Assembly: GCF_001294535.1 (NCBI RefSeq)
Contig: NZ_LGIC01000077.1
Location: forward strand, 18,008 to 82,007
From: Cypionkella psychrotolerans
GTDB taxonomy: Bacteria; Pseudomonadota; Alphaproteobacteria; Rhodobacterales; Rhodobacteraceae
Direction: 5' to 3'
DNA: 64,000 nucleotides
In this document: piece by piece, positions 8,804 to 17,236 of the stretch
Layout of the letters: each line of letters opens with the position of its first letter
How positions within the stretch are numbered: position 1 is the first letter of the stretch
Program-made: the position numbers and the translations under genes
Notes under the pieces: model-generated
Databases searched by the model: none
Told to the model about the DNA's origin: nothing
Seen by the model: the letters and a program-made list of their open reading frames with translations, nothing else

Positions 8804-10318
8804 TCAGTAGTTTTTTGTGGTTTGTTCCAGCCAGAACCGGCCCAACGGATTCTGGCCGAAATTTTCAACCCCCTTACGGGTGACGCTGATGAACGGGCTG
8901 TAATAAAGGTCAATCCAATGCACATCGGATTTGGCCTGTTTCTGGATCTCGGCATATAGTACTGCACGTTTGGTTGGGTCCATTTCCAACCGTGCGGCCG
9001 CCACCATGTCCTTAACTACATCGTTTTTGTAGTTGGTCATGTAGTTGTTGTTGACGTCGTGACCCAAAACGAAGGTGGTCTTTTGGTCAGGGTCCAAAAT
9101 GTCATTGGTCCAGTAATTGACGCCCATATCATAATCACCGCTGATCAACATGTCCCAAGTCTGGCTCGGATCGACCTTTTGCAGCGTCACAGTGATGCCC
9201 ACAGCCGCGAGTTGCTGCTGCACCAAAATCGCAATCTGCTCGGCGGTTTGGTCACCAGCATCGACCAGATATGTAAGCGACAAAGGCCCGACATTCGCCT
9301 CTGCCAGCAGCGCCTTGGCCTTCTCGGGATCGAACCCACGCGCGCCATTGTCGTCACTGTGATACAGCGCGCCTTTAGGGATATAGGAATTTGCAATCTC
9401 ACCGAGATTAAAGGTCACGGCCTCAACGATGGCCTTCTTGTCAATCGCATAATCAATCGCCTCGCGAACCTTTGCGTTATCGAGGCCGGGGTGACTGTGA
9501 TTCAAAAGCAAATGGTCCTCGCGGGTGGAGGGATCCGCCACGACACTGAGGTTTGCATCCATCTTCAACTCGTCAACCCGCGAGAACGGAACATAGATAG
9601 CGGCGTCCAACTCGCCCGCCTGCACGGCCAGCATTCGGGTGTTATCATCGGGGATTGAGCGCCATTCCACCCCATCAAGACTAACCTTGTCAGCATCCCA
9701 ATAGTTTGGATTTTTCTTTAGGATCACTCGGTCACCGCGCCGCCATTCGTCAACCATAAAGGCGCCCGAACCAACCGGCATTTCTGCAAATGCCTCTTCG
9801 CCCATTGCCTCCATTGCGGCCTTCGACACAATCGACGCCCCTGGCATCGCCAGTGTTGACAAGAATGGCGCCGAAGGCCCGCTGAGTGTGATCACCAGCG
9901 TGTTGGCGTCAGGCGTCTGCATGTCCTTGATGATTTTGTAGCTGTCCGACCACAGCGAAAGTTCGTTGTCGCGGATGCGGGTCAGGGAATAGGCAACATC
10001 GGCTGCCGTCAAATCTGTCCCGTCCGAGAATTTGGCAGGCCGCAGGAGAAACGTGTAGGTCAAGCCATCAGGCGAAATATCCCAGCTTTTGGCAATGCCA
10101 GGCACAAGTGCCTCGCCCTTATTATCAACCCGCACCAAAACATCAAAGACATTGGAAAGCACCCAGAAATCAATGTTCTGCGCTGTGGCGATGGGATCAA
10201 AGGTGGTGCCATCCTCGCGGCGGCCAATCGTCAGCACGCCCTGCGCTTCGGCGTAAGCAACCGCCGTTGTTGATAACGCAAGGCCCAAAAGCGCGGCCTT
10301 TGTCCAGTTTCTAATCAT
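8804..10318 (-). CDS. ABC transporter substrate-binding protein, family 5 (transporter 1)
   Basis: A 504-residue periplasmic binding protein of the DppA/OppA class (SBP_bac_5). The signal peptide is MIRNWTKAALLGLALSTTAV, with probable cleavage after AYA. The mature start (VLTIGRREDGTTFDPIATAQ), the AKSWDISPDGLTYTFLLRPA block and the KNPNYWDADKVSLDGVEWR block are family hallmarks. It is encoded after the permease and ATPase genes rather than before them, overlapping the ATPase gene by ATGA. Linkage to a D-aminopeptidase suggests peptides with D-residues as ligand. That is inference from context. Confidence 0.92.
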   Translation of the reverse strand: MIRNWTKAALLGLALSTTAVAYAEAQGVLTIGRREDGTTFDPIATAQNIDFWVLSNVFDVLVRVDNKGEALVPGIAKSWDISPDGLTYTFLLRPAKFSDGTDLTAADVAYSLTRIRDNELSLWSDSYKIIKDMQTPDANTLVITLSGPSAPFLSTLAMPGASIVSKAAMEAMGEEAFAEMPVGSGAFMVDEWRRGDRVILKKNPNYWDADKVSLDGVEWRSIPDDNTRMLAVQAGELDAAIYVPFSRVDELKMDANLSVVADPSTREDHLLLNHSHPGLDNAKVREAIDYAIDKKAIVEAVTFNLGEIANSYIPKGALYHSDDNGARGFDPEKAKALLAEANVGPLSLTYLVDAGDQTAEQIAILVQQQLAAVGITVTLQKVDPSQTWDMLISGDYDMGVNYWTNDILDPDQKTTFVLGHDVNNNYMTNYKNDVVKDMVAAARLEMDPTKRAVLYAEIQKQAKSDVHWIDLYYSPFISVTRKGVENFGQNPLGRFWLEQTTKNY

Positions 10319-11970
10319 AGTGTAAGCTCCGGTTGGTTAAGGGCAGGGGTGCCGCCGTTGATGGGGCGATCTGGGTCTATATCGGGGATCGCCGCAATCA
10401 AGGCGGCGGTATAGGCAGTTTTCGGATGATCAAAGACCTGTTGCGACGTGCCATCTTCGACAACCTCACCGTAGTGCATCACCACCACCCGTTCGCAAAG
10501 ATTGCGCACAATCGCCAAATCATGCGCGATAAAGATCAGCGTTAGCCCACTGTGGGCCGTCAGTTGGCGAAACAGATCTACGATTTGGGCCTGAATCGTC
10601 ACGTCCAGTGCCGCCACACATTCATCTGCGATGATGACGCGCGGATTGACTGCCAGCGCGCGCGCAATCCCTGCACGTTGACATTGCCCACCTGACAGGC
10701 TGCGCGGCCGACGGGTGGCGAAGCTTCGATCCAGCCCAACCATCTCCAACAGTTCGGCAACGCGCGGTTGAATTTTGGCTTCCGGAGTCTCGCCTTGGCT
10801 GCGCAGCACCTCTGCCAGCGTCTCACCCACGGTCATGCGCGGGTTGAGCGAGTTGAAAGGATCTTGAAACACCATCGCGGCGTCAGAGCGTAAACGCCGC
10901 AAAGTTGCAGTCCGATCTTGCGTCAAATCCAGGCCATCAAAGACAACTTTCCCTGATGAAATCGGCGTTAACCCCAACATTGCGCGGGCCAGTGTGCTTT
11001 TGCCAGAGCCGGATTCGCCCACTATCCCCACTGTTTCTCCCGGCCAGATGCGCAAGGAAACCGCCTTAACCGCCCTCAATTCTTTTCCCTTGCGCAACAA
11101 ACCGCCGCCTTGGGCAAAGCGCACCTCCAGATCGCGCAGCTCAAACACAGGTTGATGCGCGCGGTCCGGCGGCAGGTGTTCACCCGCAGTTGTCACCGAC
11201 GGGTGCGCGGCAATCAGCGCTTGGGTATAGGGATGCTGAGGTGCGGCCAGCAATGCGCGTTTTTCGCCCTGCTCTACCACGTGGCCATCGCGCATCACCG
11301 CGATACGGTCACAGGTCTGGGCCACCACGCCCAGGTCATGGGTGATCAATACGATCGACAAGCCGCGGCTGTCACGCAGATCCATGAGCAGTCGCAGAAT
11401 TTGGGCCTGAATGGTCACGTCTAACGCCGTGGTCGGCTCATCCGCGATCAGAATTTCTGGGTCACAAGCTAGCGCCACCGCGATCATCGCCCGTTGTCTC
11501 ATCCCGCCCGAGAACTGATGCGCATGACTGTCATAGGCTCGTTCTGGATCGGGAAACCCCACCTGCGTCAGCAGACCAATTGCCTCGGCCTTGGCTGCCG
11601 CAACGCCTAGACCCTTGTGGTGGATCAGCCCCTCACTGATTTGCCCACCAATCCGCATGACTGGATCCAGATGACTGGTCGGGTTCTGAAAAATCATCCC
11701 AATCCGCCGACCGCGCACCGTTTGCATCTGCGCCAGATCTAAAACCTGTCCCTCGATCATCACTGAGCCATGCGTGACTTGCAATTGGCGTGACGGCAGC
11801 AACCCCATCACCGCGCGGCAGAGCAAACTCTTGCCCGAACCACTTTCGCCCACCAGCCCCAAAATCTCGCCCTTGTTCAGCGAAACTGAAATATCATCCA
11901 GCAAAATCCGCGCCTCATCGTCCCCCCGGAAGACCACCGACAGGCCATCAATCTGCAGATGCGGGATCAT
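10315..11970 (-). CDS. Fused dipeptide ABC ATPase (DppD-DppF in one chain)
   Basis: A 551-residue protein with two complete ABC domains. Domain 1 (about 5-255) has Walker [12 protein letters not shown], signature FSGGMRQR and Walker [13 protein letters not shown]. Domain 2 (about 275-530) has [11 protein letters not shown], signature LSGGQCQR and Walker B VIIADECVAALD. Domain 2 therefore departs from the usual SGGQRQR and DEPVSALD, but keeps the catalytic Glu. The fusion supplies both nucleotide-binding subunits of importer 1. It overlaps the permease gene upstream and the binding-protein gene downstream by four bases each. Confidence 0.93.
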   Translation of the reverse strand: MIPHLQIDGLSVVFRGDDEARILLDDISVSLNKGEILGLVGESGSGKSLLCRAVMGLLPSRQLQVTHGSVMIEGQVLDLAQMQTVRGRRIGMIFQNPTSHLDPVMRIGGQISEGLIHHKGLGVAAAKAEAIGLLTQVGFPDPERAYDSHAHQFSGGMRQRAMIAVALACDPEILIADEPTTALDVTIQAQILRLLMDLRDSRGLSIVLITHDLGVVAQTCDRIAVMRDGHVVEQGEKRALLAAPQHPYTQALIAAHPSVTTAGEHLPPDRAHQPVFELRDLEVRFAQGGGLLRKGKELRAVKAVSLRIWPGETVGIVGESGSGKSTLARAMLGLTPISSGKVVFDGLDLTQDRTATLRRLRSDAAMVFQDPFNSLNPRMTVGETLAEVLRSQGETPEAKIQPRVAELLEMVGLDRSFATRRPRSLSGGQCQRAGIARALAVNPRVIIADECVAALDVTIQAQIVDLFRQLTAHSGLTLIFIAHDLAIVRNLCERVVVMHYGEVVEDGTSQQVFDHPKTAYTAALIAAIPDIDPDRPINGGTPALNQPELTL

Positions 11971-12818
11971 TCACGCACCCCCATGAGGTCGGCAAGTGCA
12001 TCCCCCGTCAATGAAAAGCCAAAGGCCAAAACTACAATGGCAAGGCCCGGAAACAACGTGATCCACCACGCTTGCGTCATAAATCCCTGCGCCTCCGCGA
12101 CCATCACCCCCCACTCGGCCAGCGGCGGTTGCACGCCCAAGCCAAGATAGCTGATGGACGCACCGCTCAGCAGAACCAGCACGGCATCCGACATGACAAA
12201 GACCAGCGACCCAGCCAGCGCATTCGGCAAAAGATGGCGAAACATGATCCTTGTGCGCGAAAACCCAAGGCTTGCTGCCGCCACGGCAAAATCCTGTGTC
12301 TTTAGAACCAAAATTTGCGCGCGTATCAGCCGTGCATAGCTGACCCATCCCACCAGTGCCATCGCGATGTAGAAACTGCTGAGGCCCGGTCCCAGAATAG
12401 AGATGATCGACAACATCAACACCAGAAATGGAAAGGCCAAAACCACATCAATGATCCGCATAAACATCACATCGACCCAGCCACCAAAAAAACCCGCCAA
12501 GGTGCCGACGACCGTGCCGATCAGGAACGGAAATACGACACCGATCACCGCCATCTGCAAGTCGATCCGCGCGCCCCAGACCACCCGCGACAGCACATCA
12601 CGGCCAAAGTTGTCAGTGCCAAACGGATGCGCCGGCGACGGCGCCATCAAGCGGGCAGTGCCATCTTGAAAGATCGGATCATAGGGTGCGGCATAGGGTG
12701 CCATAAACGCAAGGATCACAAAAGCCGCAAGGATGCCCACGCCCGCCACGAGCATTCTGCGCCGCCCAAACCGCGCGCCCCACCGCCGCACGAAGACAGT
12801 ATTTGCTGGCACACTCAA
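11967..12818 (-). CDS. ABC transporter permease DppC type (transporter 1)
   Basis: A 283-residue inner-membrane subunit with an N-terminal cytoplasmic tail, a first helix (VAGVGILAAFVILAFMAPY) and five further helices. The family region HPFGTDNFGRDVLSRVVWGAR precedes helix 2. The coupling-helix EAA loop is AAASLGFSRTRIMFRHLLPN. It pairs with the DppB-type subunit encoded directly upstream, which it overlaps by ATGA, and with the fused ATPase downstream. Confidence 0.92.
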   Translation of the reverse strand: MSVPANTVFVRRWGARFGRRRMLVAGVGILAAFVILAFMAPYAAPYDPIFQDGTARLMAPSPAHPFGTDNFGRDVLSRVVWGARIDLQMAVIGVVFPFLIGTVVGTLAGFFGGWVDVMFMRIIDVVLAFPFLVLMLSIISILGPGLSSFYIAMALVGWVSYARLIRAQILVLKTQDFAVAAASLGFSRTRIMFRHLLPNALAGSLVFVMSDAVLVLLSGASISYLGLGVQPPLAEWGVMVAEAQGFMTQAWWITLFPGLAIVVLAFGFSLTGDALADLMGVRE

Positions 12819-13753
12819 AGCTCAATCCTTGGGTCCAGCGCCACTGTGATGATATCAGCGACAAAATTGATCAACACTGTGGCGACGGCGAATGTAAGCG
12901 CCACGCCTTGCACCACCATATAATCGCGACTGAAAATCCCACGCACCATAAGCTGGCCCAAACCTGGAAGCGCGAAGACGCTTTCCACCACCACGGTGCC
13001 GCCAATCAACCAGCCGATGTTAATCGCCAAAAGGTTAATCGTGGGCACCAACGCATTGGGCACCACATGCCGCCAAAACACAATGTTTTCGGACATGCCT
13101 CGCGCCCGCGCGGCTGTGGCGATATCAGATTGCAGCCCTGCTACCATTCCCGCACGTAACGAGCGCGTCAGAACTGCCGACAGCGACAGCGCAATAGTCA
13201 ACCCCGGCAACACCAGATGCGTCAGCTTATCGAACAACGTCTCGCCGTAACCCGACACTGGCAACCAATCCAGCTTGACGGAAAACAGGATGATCAGCAT
13301 CGCCCCCAACCAAAACGACGGAAACCCTATGCCTGCCGTGGACAGCACACGCACAGTATGATCGGCGACTGTGCCCTGCCGCCGCGCCGAAATCGCTGCA
13401 AAAGGCACCGCGATCAGCAGCGCCAGCACAACACCCGCCAGCACCAATGCGAGGGTCGGCTCCACCCGCGTTGCGATCAACCGCAGCACGTCAATCTTAT
13501 AGAGCGTTGATTTGCCCATCTCGCCCGCGCCAAGATTCTTTAAAAAGTACAAATATTGCGTCCACATCGGTTCGTCCAAGCCATACTGGGCACGGATATT
13601 GGCGATCGCAGTGGGCGTCGCCCGTGTGCCCAGCAATATTCGCGCAGGATCGCCTGGGATTAGTCGAACCAGCACAAAAGTCACCACTGAGATTCCAAAC
13701 AAAACCGGCAGAAACTGCAGCGGCCGGAACAAGACAAAGCGATAGCGGTGCAT
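12815..13753 (-). CDS. ABC transporter permease DppB type (transporter 1)
   Basis: A 312-residue permease, first gene of the operon that ends with dap. It begins MHRYRFVLFRPLQFLPVLFG, followed by the conserved VRLIPGDPARILLGTRATP loop. The EAA loop reads AARARGMSENIVFWRHVVPN. The ATG at 13753 has GAGGA five bases upstream; the open frame to 13795 has no better site. A palindrome at 13780-13797 sits in the leader. Confidence 0.92.
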   Translation of the reverse strand: MHRYRFVLFRPLQFLPVLFGISVVTFVLVRLIPGDPARILLGTRATPTAIANIRAQYGLDEPMWTQYLYFLKNLGAGEMGKSTLYKIDVLRLIATRVEPTLALVLAGVVLALLIAVPFAAISARRQGTVADHTVRVLSTAGIGFPSFWLGAMLIILFSVKLDWLPVSGYGETLFDKLTHLVLPGLTIALSLSAVLTRSLRAGMVAGLQSDIATAARARGMSENIVFWRHVVPNALVPTINLLAINIGWLIGGTVVVESVFALPGLGQLMVRGIFSRDYMVVQGVALTFAVATVLINFVADIITVALDPRIEL

Positions 13754-13779
13754 GGTCCTCGACCCTTCTGGCCATAAAT

Positions 13780-13797
13780 GTTTGCAAAAAAGCAAAC
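13780..13797 (-). promoter_or_regulatory. Candidate operator upstream of transporter 1
   Basis: GTTTGC-AAAAAA-GCAAAC is an 18-base palindrome with 6-bp arms and an A6 centre, 27 bases before the dppB start. On the minus strand a weak TTGCTG-18-TAGTGT promoter can be drawn just upstream, which would place the palindrome near the transcription start. It could be a repressor site or a small leader hairpin. Confidence 0.4.
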
Positions 13798-13919
13798 TCT
13801 CTCTGCGCTACACTATTCAAGCCAGTGAGTTTCCAGCAAGTGTGACGTGCAGCATTTTAGCAACGTATCGGCATTCCCCCTTGCAGGACCGGCTCAGTTG
13901 ACAAAAAGCCGATCAACGA

Positions 13920-13925
13920 TCTACC
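13920..13925. repeat. Target-site repeat left of IS481 copy 1
   Basis: TCTACC here and GCTACC at 15005-15010 flank IS481 copy 1 as near-identical direct repeats (5 of 6 bases). They resemble the NCTAGN target known for IS481. Confidence 0.6.
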
Positions 13926-15004
13926 TGTTCCATCCCGGCACATTGCATCGACCCTCGCCGTCTGCCACTGTTCATCGCAAGGTCTGCGCTTCGTGATCTG
14001 ATCGCCGGGTTGCATTCTGATGCCAACGGGGTGCAGGCGGCATGATGATCTCACTGCACAAGAACGCGACCACGACGCCGGGCATCCGTCAGCGGCTGTC
14101 TGGGAGCGATGAACCTGCATCGGTCCTGGCGCTGCGCTATGGGGTTAGCGAGGAGACTGCGCGCAAGTGGAAGCGGCGCGACAGCGTTCAGGACCTGTCC
14201 GCCACTCCGCACACTCTCCAAACGACCCTGACGCCCGCCCAGGAGGCCGTGGTTGTCGAATTGCGCCGCCTGCTGCTGCTGCCGCTCGACGATCTTCTGG
14301 CGGTAACACGGGAGTTTCTGAACCCTGATGTGTCGCGGTCTGGCCTGGATCGCTGCTTGCGGCGGCACGGCGTGAGCAATCTCAAGGAGTTGTTGCCCAA
14401 GACCAGCCCCGAGCCGCGCAAAAGCTTCAAGACCTATGAGCCCGGCTTTCTGCATGTCGATGTGAAATATCTGCCGCAGATGGCGGACGAAACCACCCGG
14501 CGCTATCTGTTCGTGGCCATCGACAGGGCGACACGCTGGGTGTTCGTGCGCATCCTGCCCGCCAAGACCGCAGCCAATGCCCGCCGGTTCCTACGCGATT
14601 TGCACCGGTCCTGCCCGAATAAGATCGCCAAGATATTGACGATAACGGAAAAGAGTTCACCGATCGGCTCTTTGCTTCCCGGGCACGCGCCGCCTCGGGG
14701 GAGCATGAGTTCGACCAGCTCTGCGCCGAGCTTGGTATCGAACCTCGGCTGACCCCGCCGAAATCGCCCCAGACCAACGGCATGGTCGAACGCTTCAACG
14801 GACGCATCGCCGATGCGCTAAAAACCAACCGCTTCGACAGTGCCCTCGACCTGAGCAGACCTCATGCGATACGTCGCACTCTACAACACCCAGTTGCCGC
14901 AGTCAGTCCTTGGGATCCGAACGCCGATGCAGGCCATGAAGGACTGGCACAAGTCCTACCCCCACGACTTCGTAAATCACCGGGTAACCTTCCGGGACGC
15001 GACA
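13926..15004 (+). mobile_element. IS481-family element, copy 1 (defective)
   Basis: The element runs from TGTTCCATCCCGG at 13926 to CCGGGACGCGACA ending at 15004; these ends are imperfect inverted repeats matching at 10 of 13 positions. It is 1079 bp against 1083 bp for the copy at 59283-60365, and both have 116 bases before the transposase ATG. The four-base length difference is explained by four single-base deletions. It sits in the 3-prime end of a dgcN gene on the other strand. Confidence 0.85.
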
Positions 15005-15033
15005 GCTACCCGCCGTCGAAACGCACTGGATAG
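14042..15033 (+). pseudogene. IS481-family transposase, frameshifted copy
   Basis: Close relative of the intact transposase at 59399-60370. Intact parts include the HTH (VLALRYGVSEETARKWKRRD) and the first catalytic Asp block (HVDVKYLPQM). Single-base deletions near 14639 (in the TDNGK motif), 14852, 14860 and 14970 break the frame, so no functional DDE enzyme is made. After the last deletion the original frame resumes as PGRD and reads through the element's right end, because the flank supplies TAC where the other copy has the TAG stop. It then stops at 15033. Confidence 0.85.
15005..15010. repeat. Target-site repeat right of IS481 copy 1
   Basis: GCTACC, the partner of TCTACC at 13920-13925. 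Read on the minus strand it contains the TAG that ends the dgcN remnant. Confidence 0.6.
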
Positions 15034-15872
15034 CAAGCAGGCAGATCCTGGGCACCTGCGGCTTCGGCCAATATAGTACGCGCCTGATCTTCGGATTGGC
15101 GGGCCGTATTGATGCAGATCCCCATGCAACGAATCGTAGGCGAGACCTTGCGGCCAAGGAGCGTCGCCGGCTCGATAATTTCGGCGATGCTGCTGGCTTG
15201 GGGGCCCGGAAAACCCAACAGATCCGTTCTGCCCGCTTCATGCCAGACCACAAAGGTACCAGGCTGAACACCGTGCAACAATCCCCGTGAGACACCGGCA
15301 TAGGCTGGATGGACCAGCGATCATTGGTCTCCAACGATGTCCCAATGGTCGTCGCTGGCGGATGGGGTCAGCGCTTTAACTGCGCCGGCAAGGAAGTGTG
15401 ATACAATGACATCAACGACGATCCCGTGGCCGTCAATCAGCACACCGGTTTGACCTGTGGCGCGGAAGGTCGCAGGAATGCCGCGCCTGACCAGCTCGCG
15501 ATGAATAGGGAGGGCTGAATACTTCTTGCCCACTGCACAATCCGTGCCCACCAACAACACCCGATGACCAGATCTTGGAAGACCTGTTGCCACGGGGAAC
15601 GAGCCATCGAAAAATCGCACGTCATGCAGATTTTATCCGGTGCCGTTGGCCACATCGGCCAATTCGGAAAGGCTGCGCAGCGGCACATGCAATCCCGACG
15701 CGACGTCCAGCCCTTCCTCCATCGCCTCTGCAGTTCGCGCCACCCAATGTGCGGGAATTTGCCCGCCCTGAGGCGATGTGCCGATCCCCAACGTCTTTGC
15801 CCCTGATGCTGCAGCCTTTTTGAGGTCCATATCCGGCAGGCCCAGATCTGCGGTAAAGCCCGGCTTTCGCAA
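15006..15872 (-). pseudogene. dgcN: DgcN-like D-glutamate N-acetyltransferase (DUF1611) remnant
   Basis: Three minus-strand pieces in different frames together make one DUF1611 protein. The N-terminal part (15872-15633) contains AHWVARTAEAMEEGLDVASG. The P-loop-like middle (15620-15321) contains RFFDGSFPVATGLPRSG, VLLVGTDCAVGKKYSAL and FRATGQTGVLIDG. The C-terminal part (15281-15006) contains LLGFPGPQASSIAEIIE and CINTARQSEDQARTILAEA. DgcN acetylates D-glutamate in a route where DgcA then racemises the product. At least two frameshifts inactivate the gene. Beyond IS481 copy 1, 13894-13920 reads IVDRLFVN-stop in the same sense, probably the detached C-terminus. No dgcA is seen. Confidence 0.75.
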
Positions 15873-15991
15873 CTGTGCAAGGCAGCGTTCAGGCCCCAGA
15901 AAGCTAGGCCTGCTAGGGTTTGGTCATTTCTGCCATGGCTGTGTCGCCCAAATAGAGCAGATAGGCGGCGCGAATGGGGCTACCACCGCGG

Positions 15992-16147
15992 AGTCGCGTC
16001 GAAACCAAAATGCACTGCGTGAAACTGCTGGGCCAGCACCTCATGGCGCGGGACTTCGACCGTCAGGTGGCGGAGTTCCAGGTTCGTGTTGCCGTGCTGA
16101 ACGGCTACACCACGCTCGGCATCCCAGTCACAAAGGTCGTGGGATAA
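15992..16147 (+). pseudogene. 3-prime end of an IS5-family transposase
   Basis: The plus frame reads SRVETKMHCVKLLGQHLMAR, then FDRQVAEFQVRVAVLNGYTT and a stop at 16147. This is the usual C-terminus of an IS5-group transposase. Upstream the similarity is lost, so only about 50 codons remain. It lies between the dgcN remnant and the IS110 pair. Confidence 0.6.
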
Positions 16148-16468
16148 GTCTGTCTGGAGATAGGGGAAGTCCGGCCGTCAACCGATTTGTGCATGTATGG
16201 ATGCCCCCGTTCGTGCAAGTGGTTTTTTGAACGGCGTGAGCGCGTGATCGGGTGCGGTCATGTATCAGGCCTCATGTTGCGGCGATTGACACAGCCGCGG
16301 GCCGGTATGACGATGCGCGGATCAGAAGCAGATCAACAGACCGAGCTCGTTAGCTCCAGCACAAATACTGCTTTCTCTGACCCGGACCTTGTCGATCCTT
16401 TGCCCTTACTGTTCAGTGACCTACTCACACTCCCGACGTGCCGGGGCGGAATGGAAAGCGCAGTGCGC
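16148..16468. other. IS110 trailing sequence and debris
   Basis: No gene is seen. Much of this stretch probably belongs to the non-coding 3-prime end of the disrupted IS110 element whose transposase ends at 16469, because the second IS110 also has a long non-coding tail (17237-17512). Confidence 0.4.
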
Positions 16469-17236
16469 CTATACCATTGTCGCCGCCGGGTTCCGGTAAT
16501 CTTCTTGTTTCGTCATCATAGCCCAAAGGCCACAGGCCATTTTGTTGGCAAGTGCAATCGCTACGACCATGCGAGGCTTTCGAGCCCGCATGCGCGTCAG
16601 CCAGCCATTGTTCGGGGTGCCAAACCGCTCGACTGCCTGCAGAACGGCCATGGCGCCCGAGACCAAGAGCGTGCGGATGTCACGCTGCCCCATCTTCGAC
16701 GTCTTGCCCATCCGGGCTTTACCGCCCGTCGAGTGCTGTTTTGGCACAAGCCCAAGCCAGGCCGCAAAGTCGCGCCGGCGCCGGAAGGTCGCCAGATCAG
16801 GTGCGAATGTCTCGATCGCAAGCGCCGTGATCGGTCTCACGCCCGGCATGGTTTGGAACCGCCTCGCCACATCGGCCTCTTTGGCAGCAGCCCTCATCTT
16901 CTGGTCAAGCTCCGCAGCCCTGGCATTCAGCCCTTCAATCTGTGCCAGATACATCTGACCCAGGTCCCGGACACCCCCAGGAAAAGCGGTGTTGCTGTCT
17001 TCAATCGCATCAGCCAAGCGCTTGAGCTGAGCTGTCCCCGTCGCCGCTACCAATCCGTGCTCAGCCAAGTGCCCGCGCAGAGCATTGATCAACTGTGTGC
17101 GCTGGCCGACGAACATCTGCCGCGTGCGAAATAGCATGGCGCGCGCCTGTTGGTCTTCCGTCTTCACCGCGACAAACCGCATGGTCGGGCGCAACGCCGC
17201 TTCGACAATGGCCTCAGCGTCCGCGGCGTCATTCTT
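16469..17236 (-). pseudogene. IS110 element A transposase, 3-prime part
   Basis: About 255 codons of an IS110-family transposase: KNDAADAEAIVEAALRPTMR at the start (the second acidic catalytic patch of the DEDD domain), then the C-terminal Transposase_20 region MPGVRPITALAIETFAPD and DFAAWLGLVPKQHSTGGKAR. The N-terminal part is missing because another IS110 (17237-18626) is inserted exactly before NDAADAEA. The preceding codons (VKPFVKRQK) resume at 18627. Confidence 0.85.
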
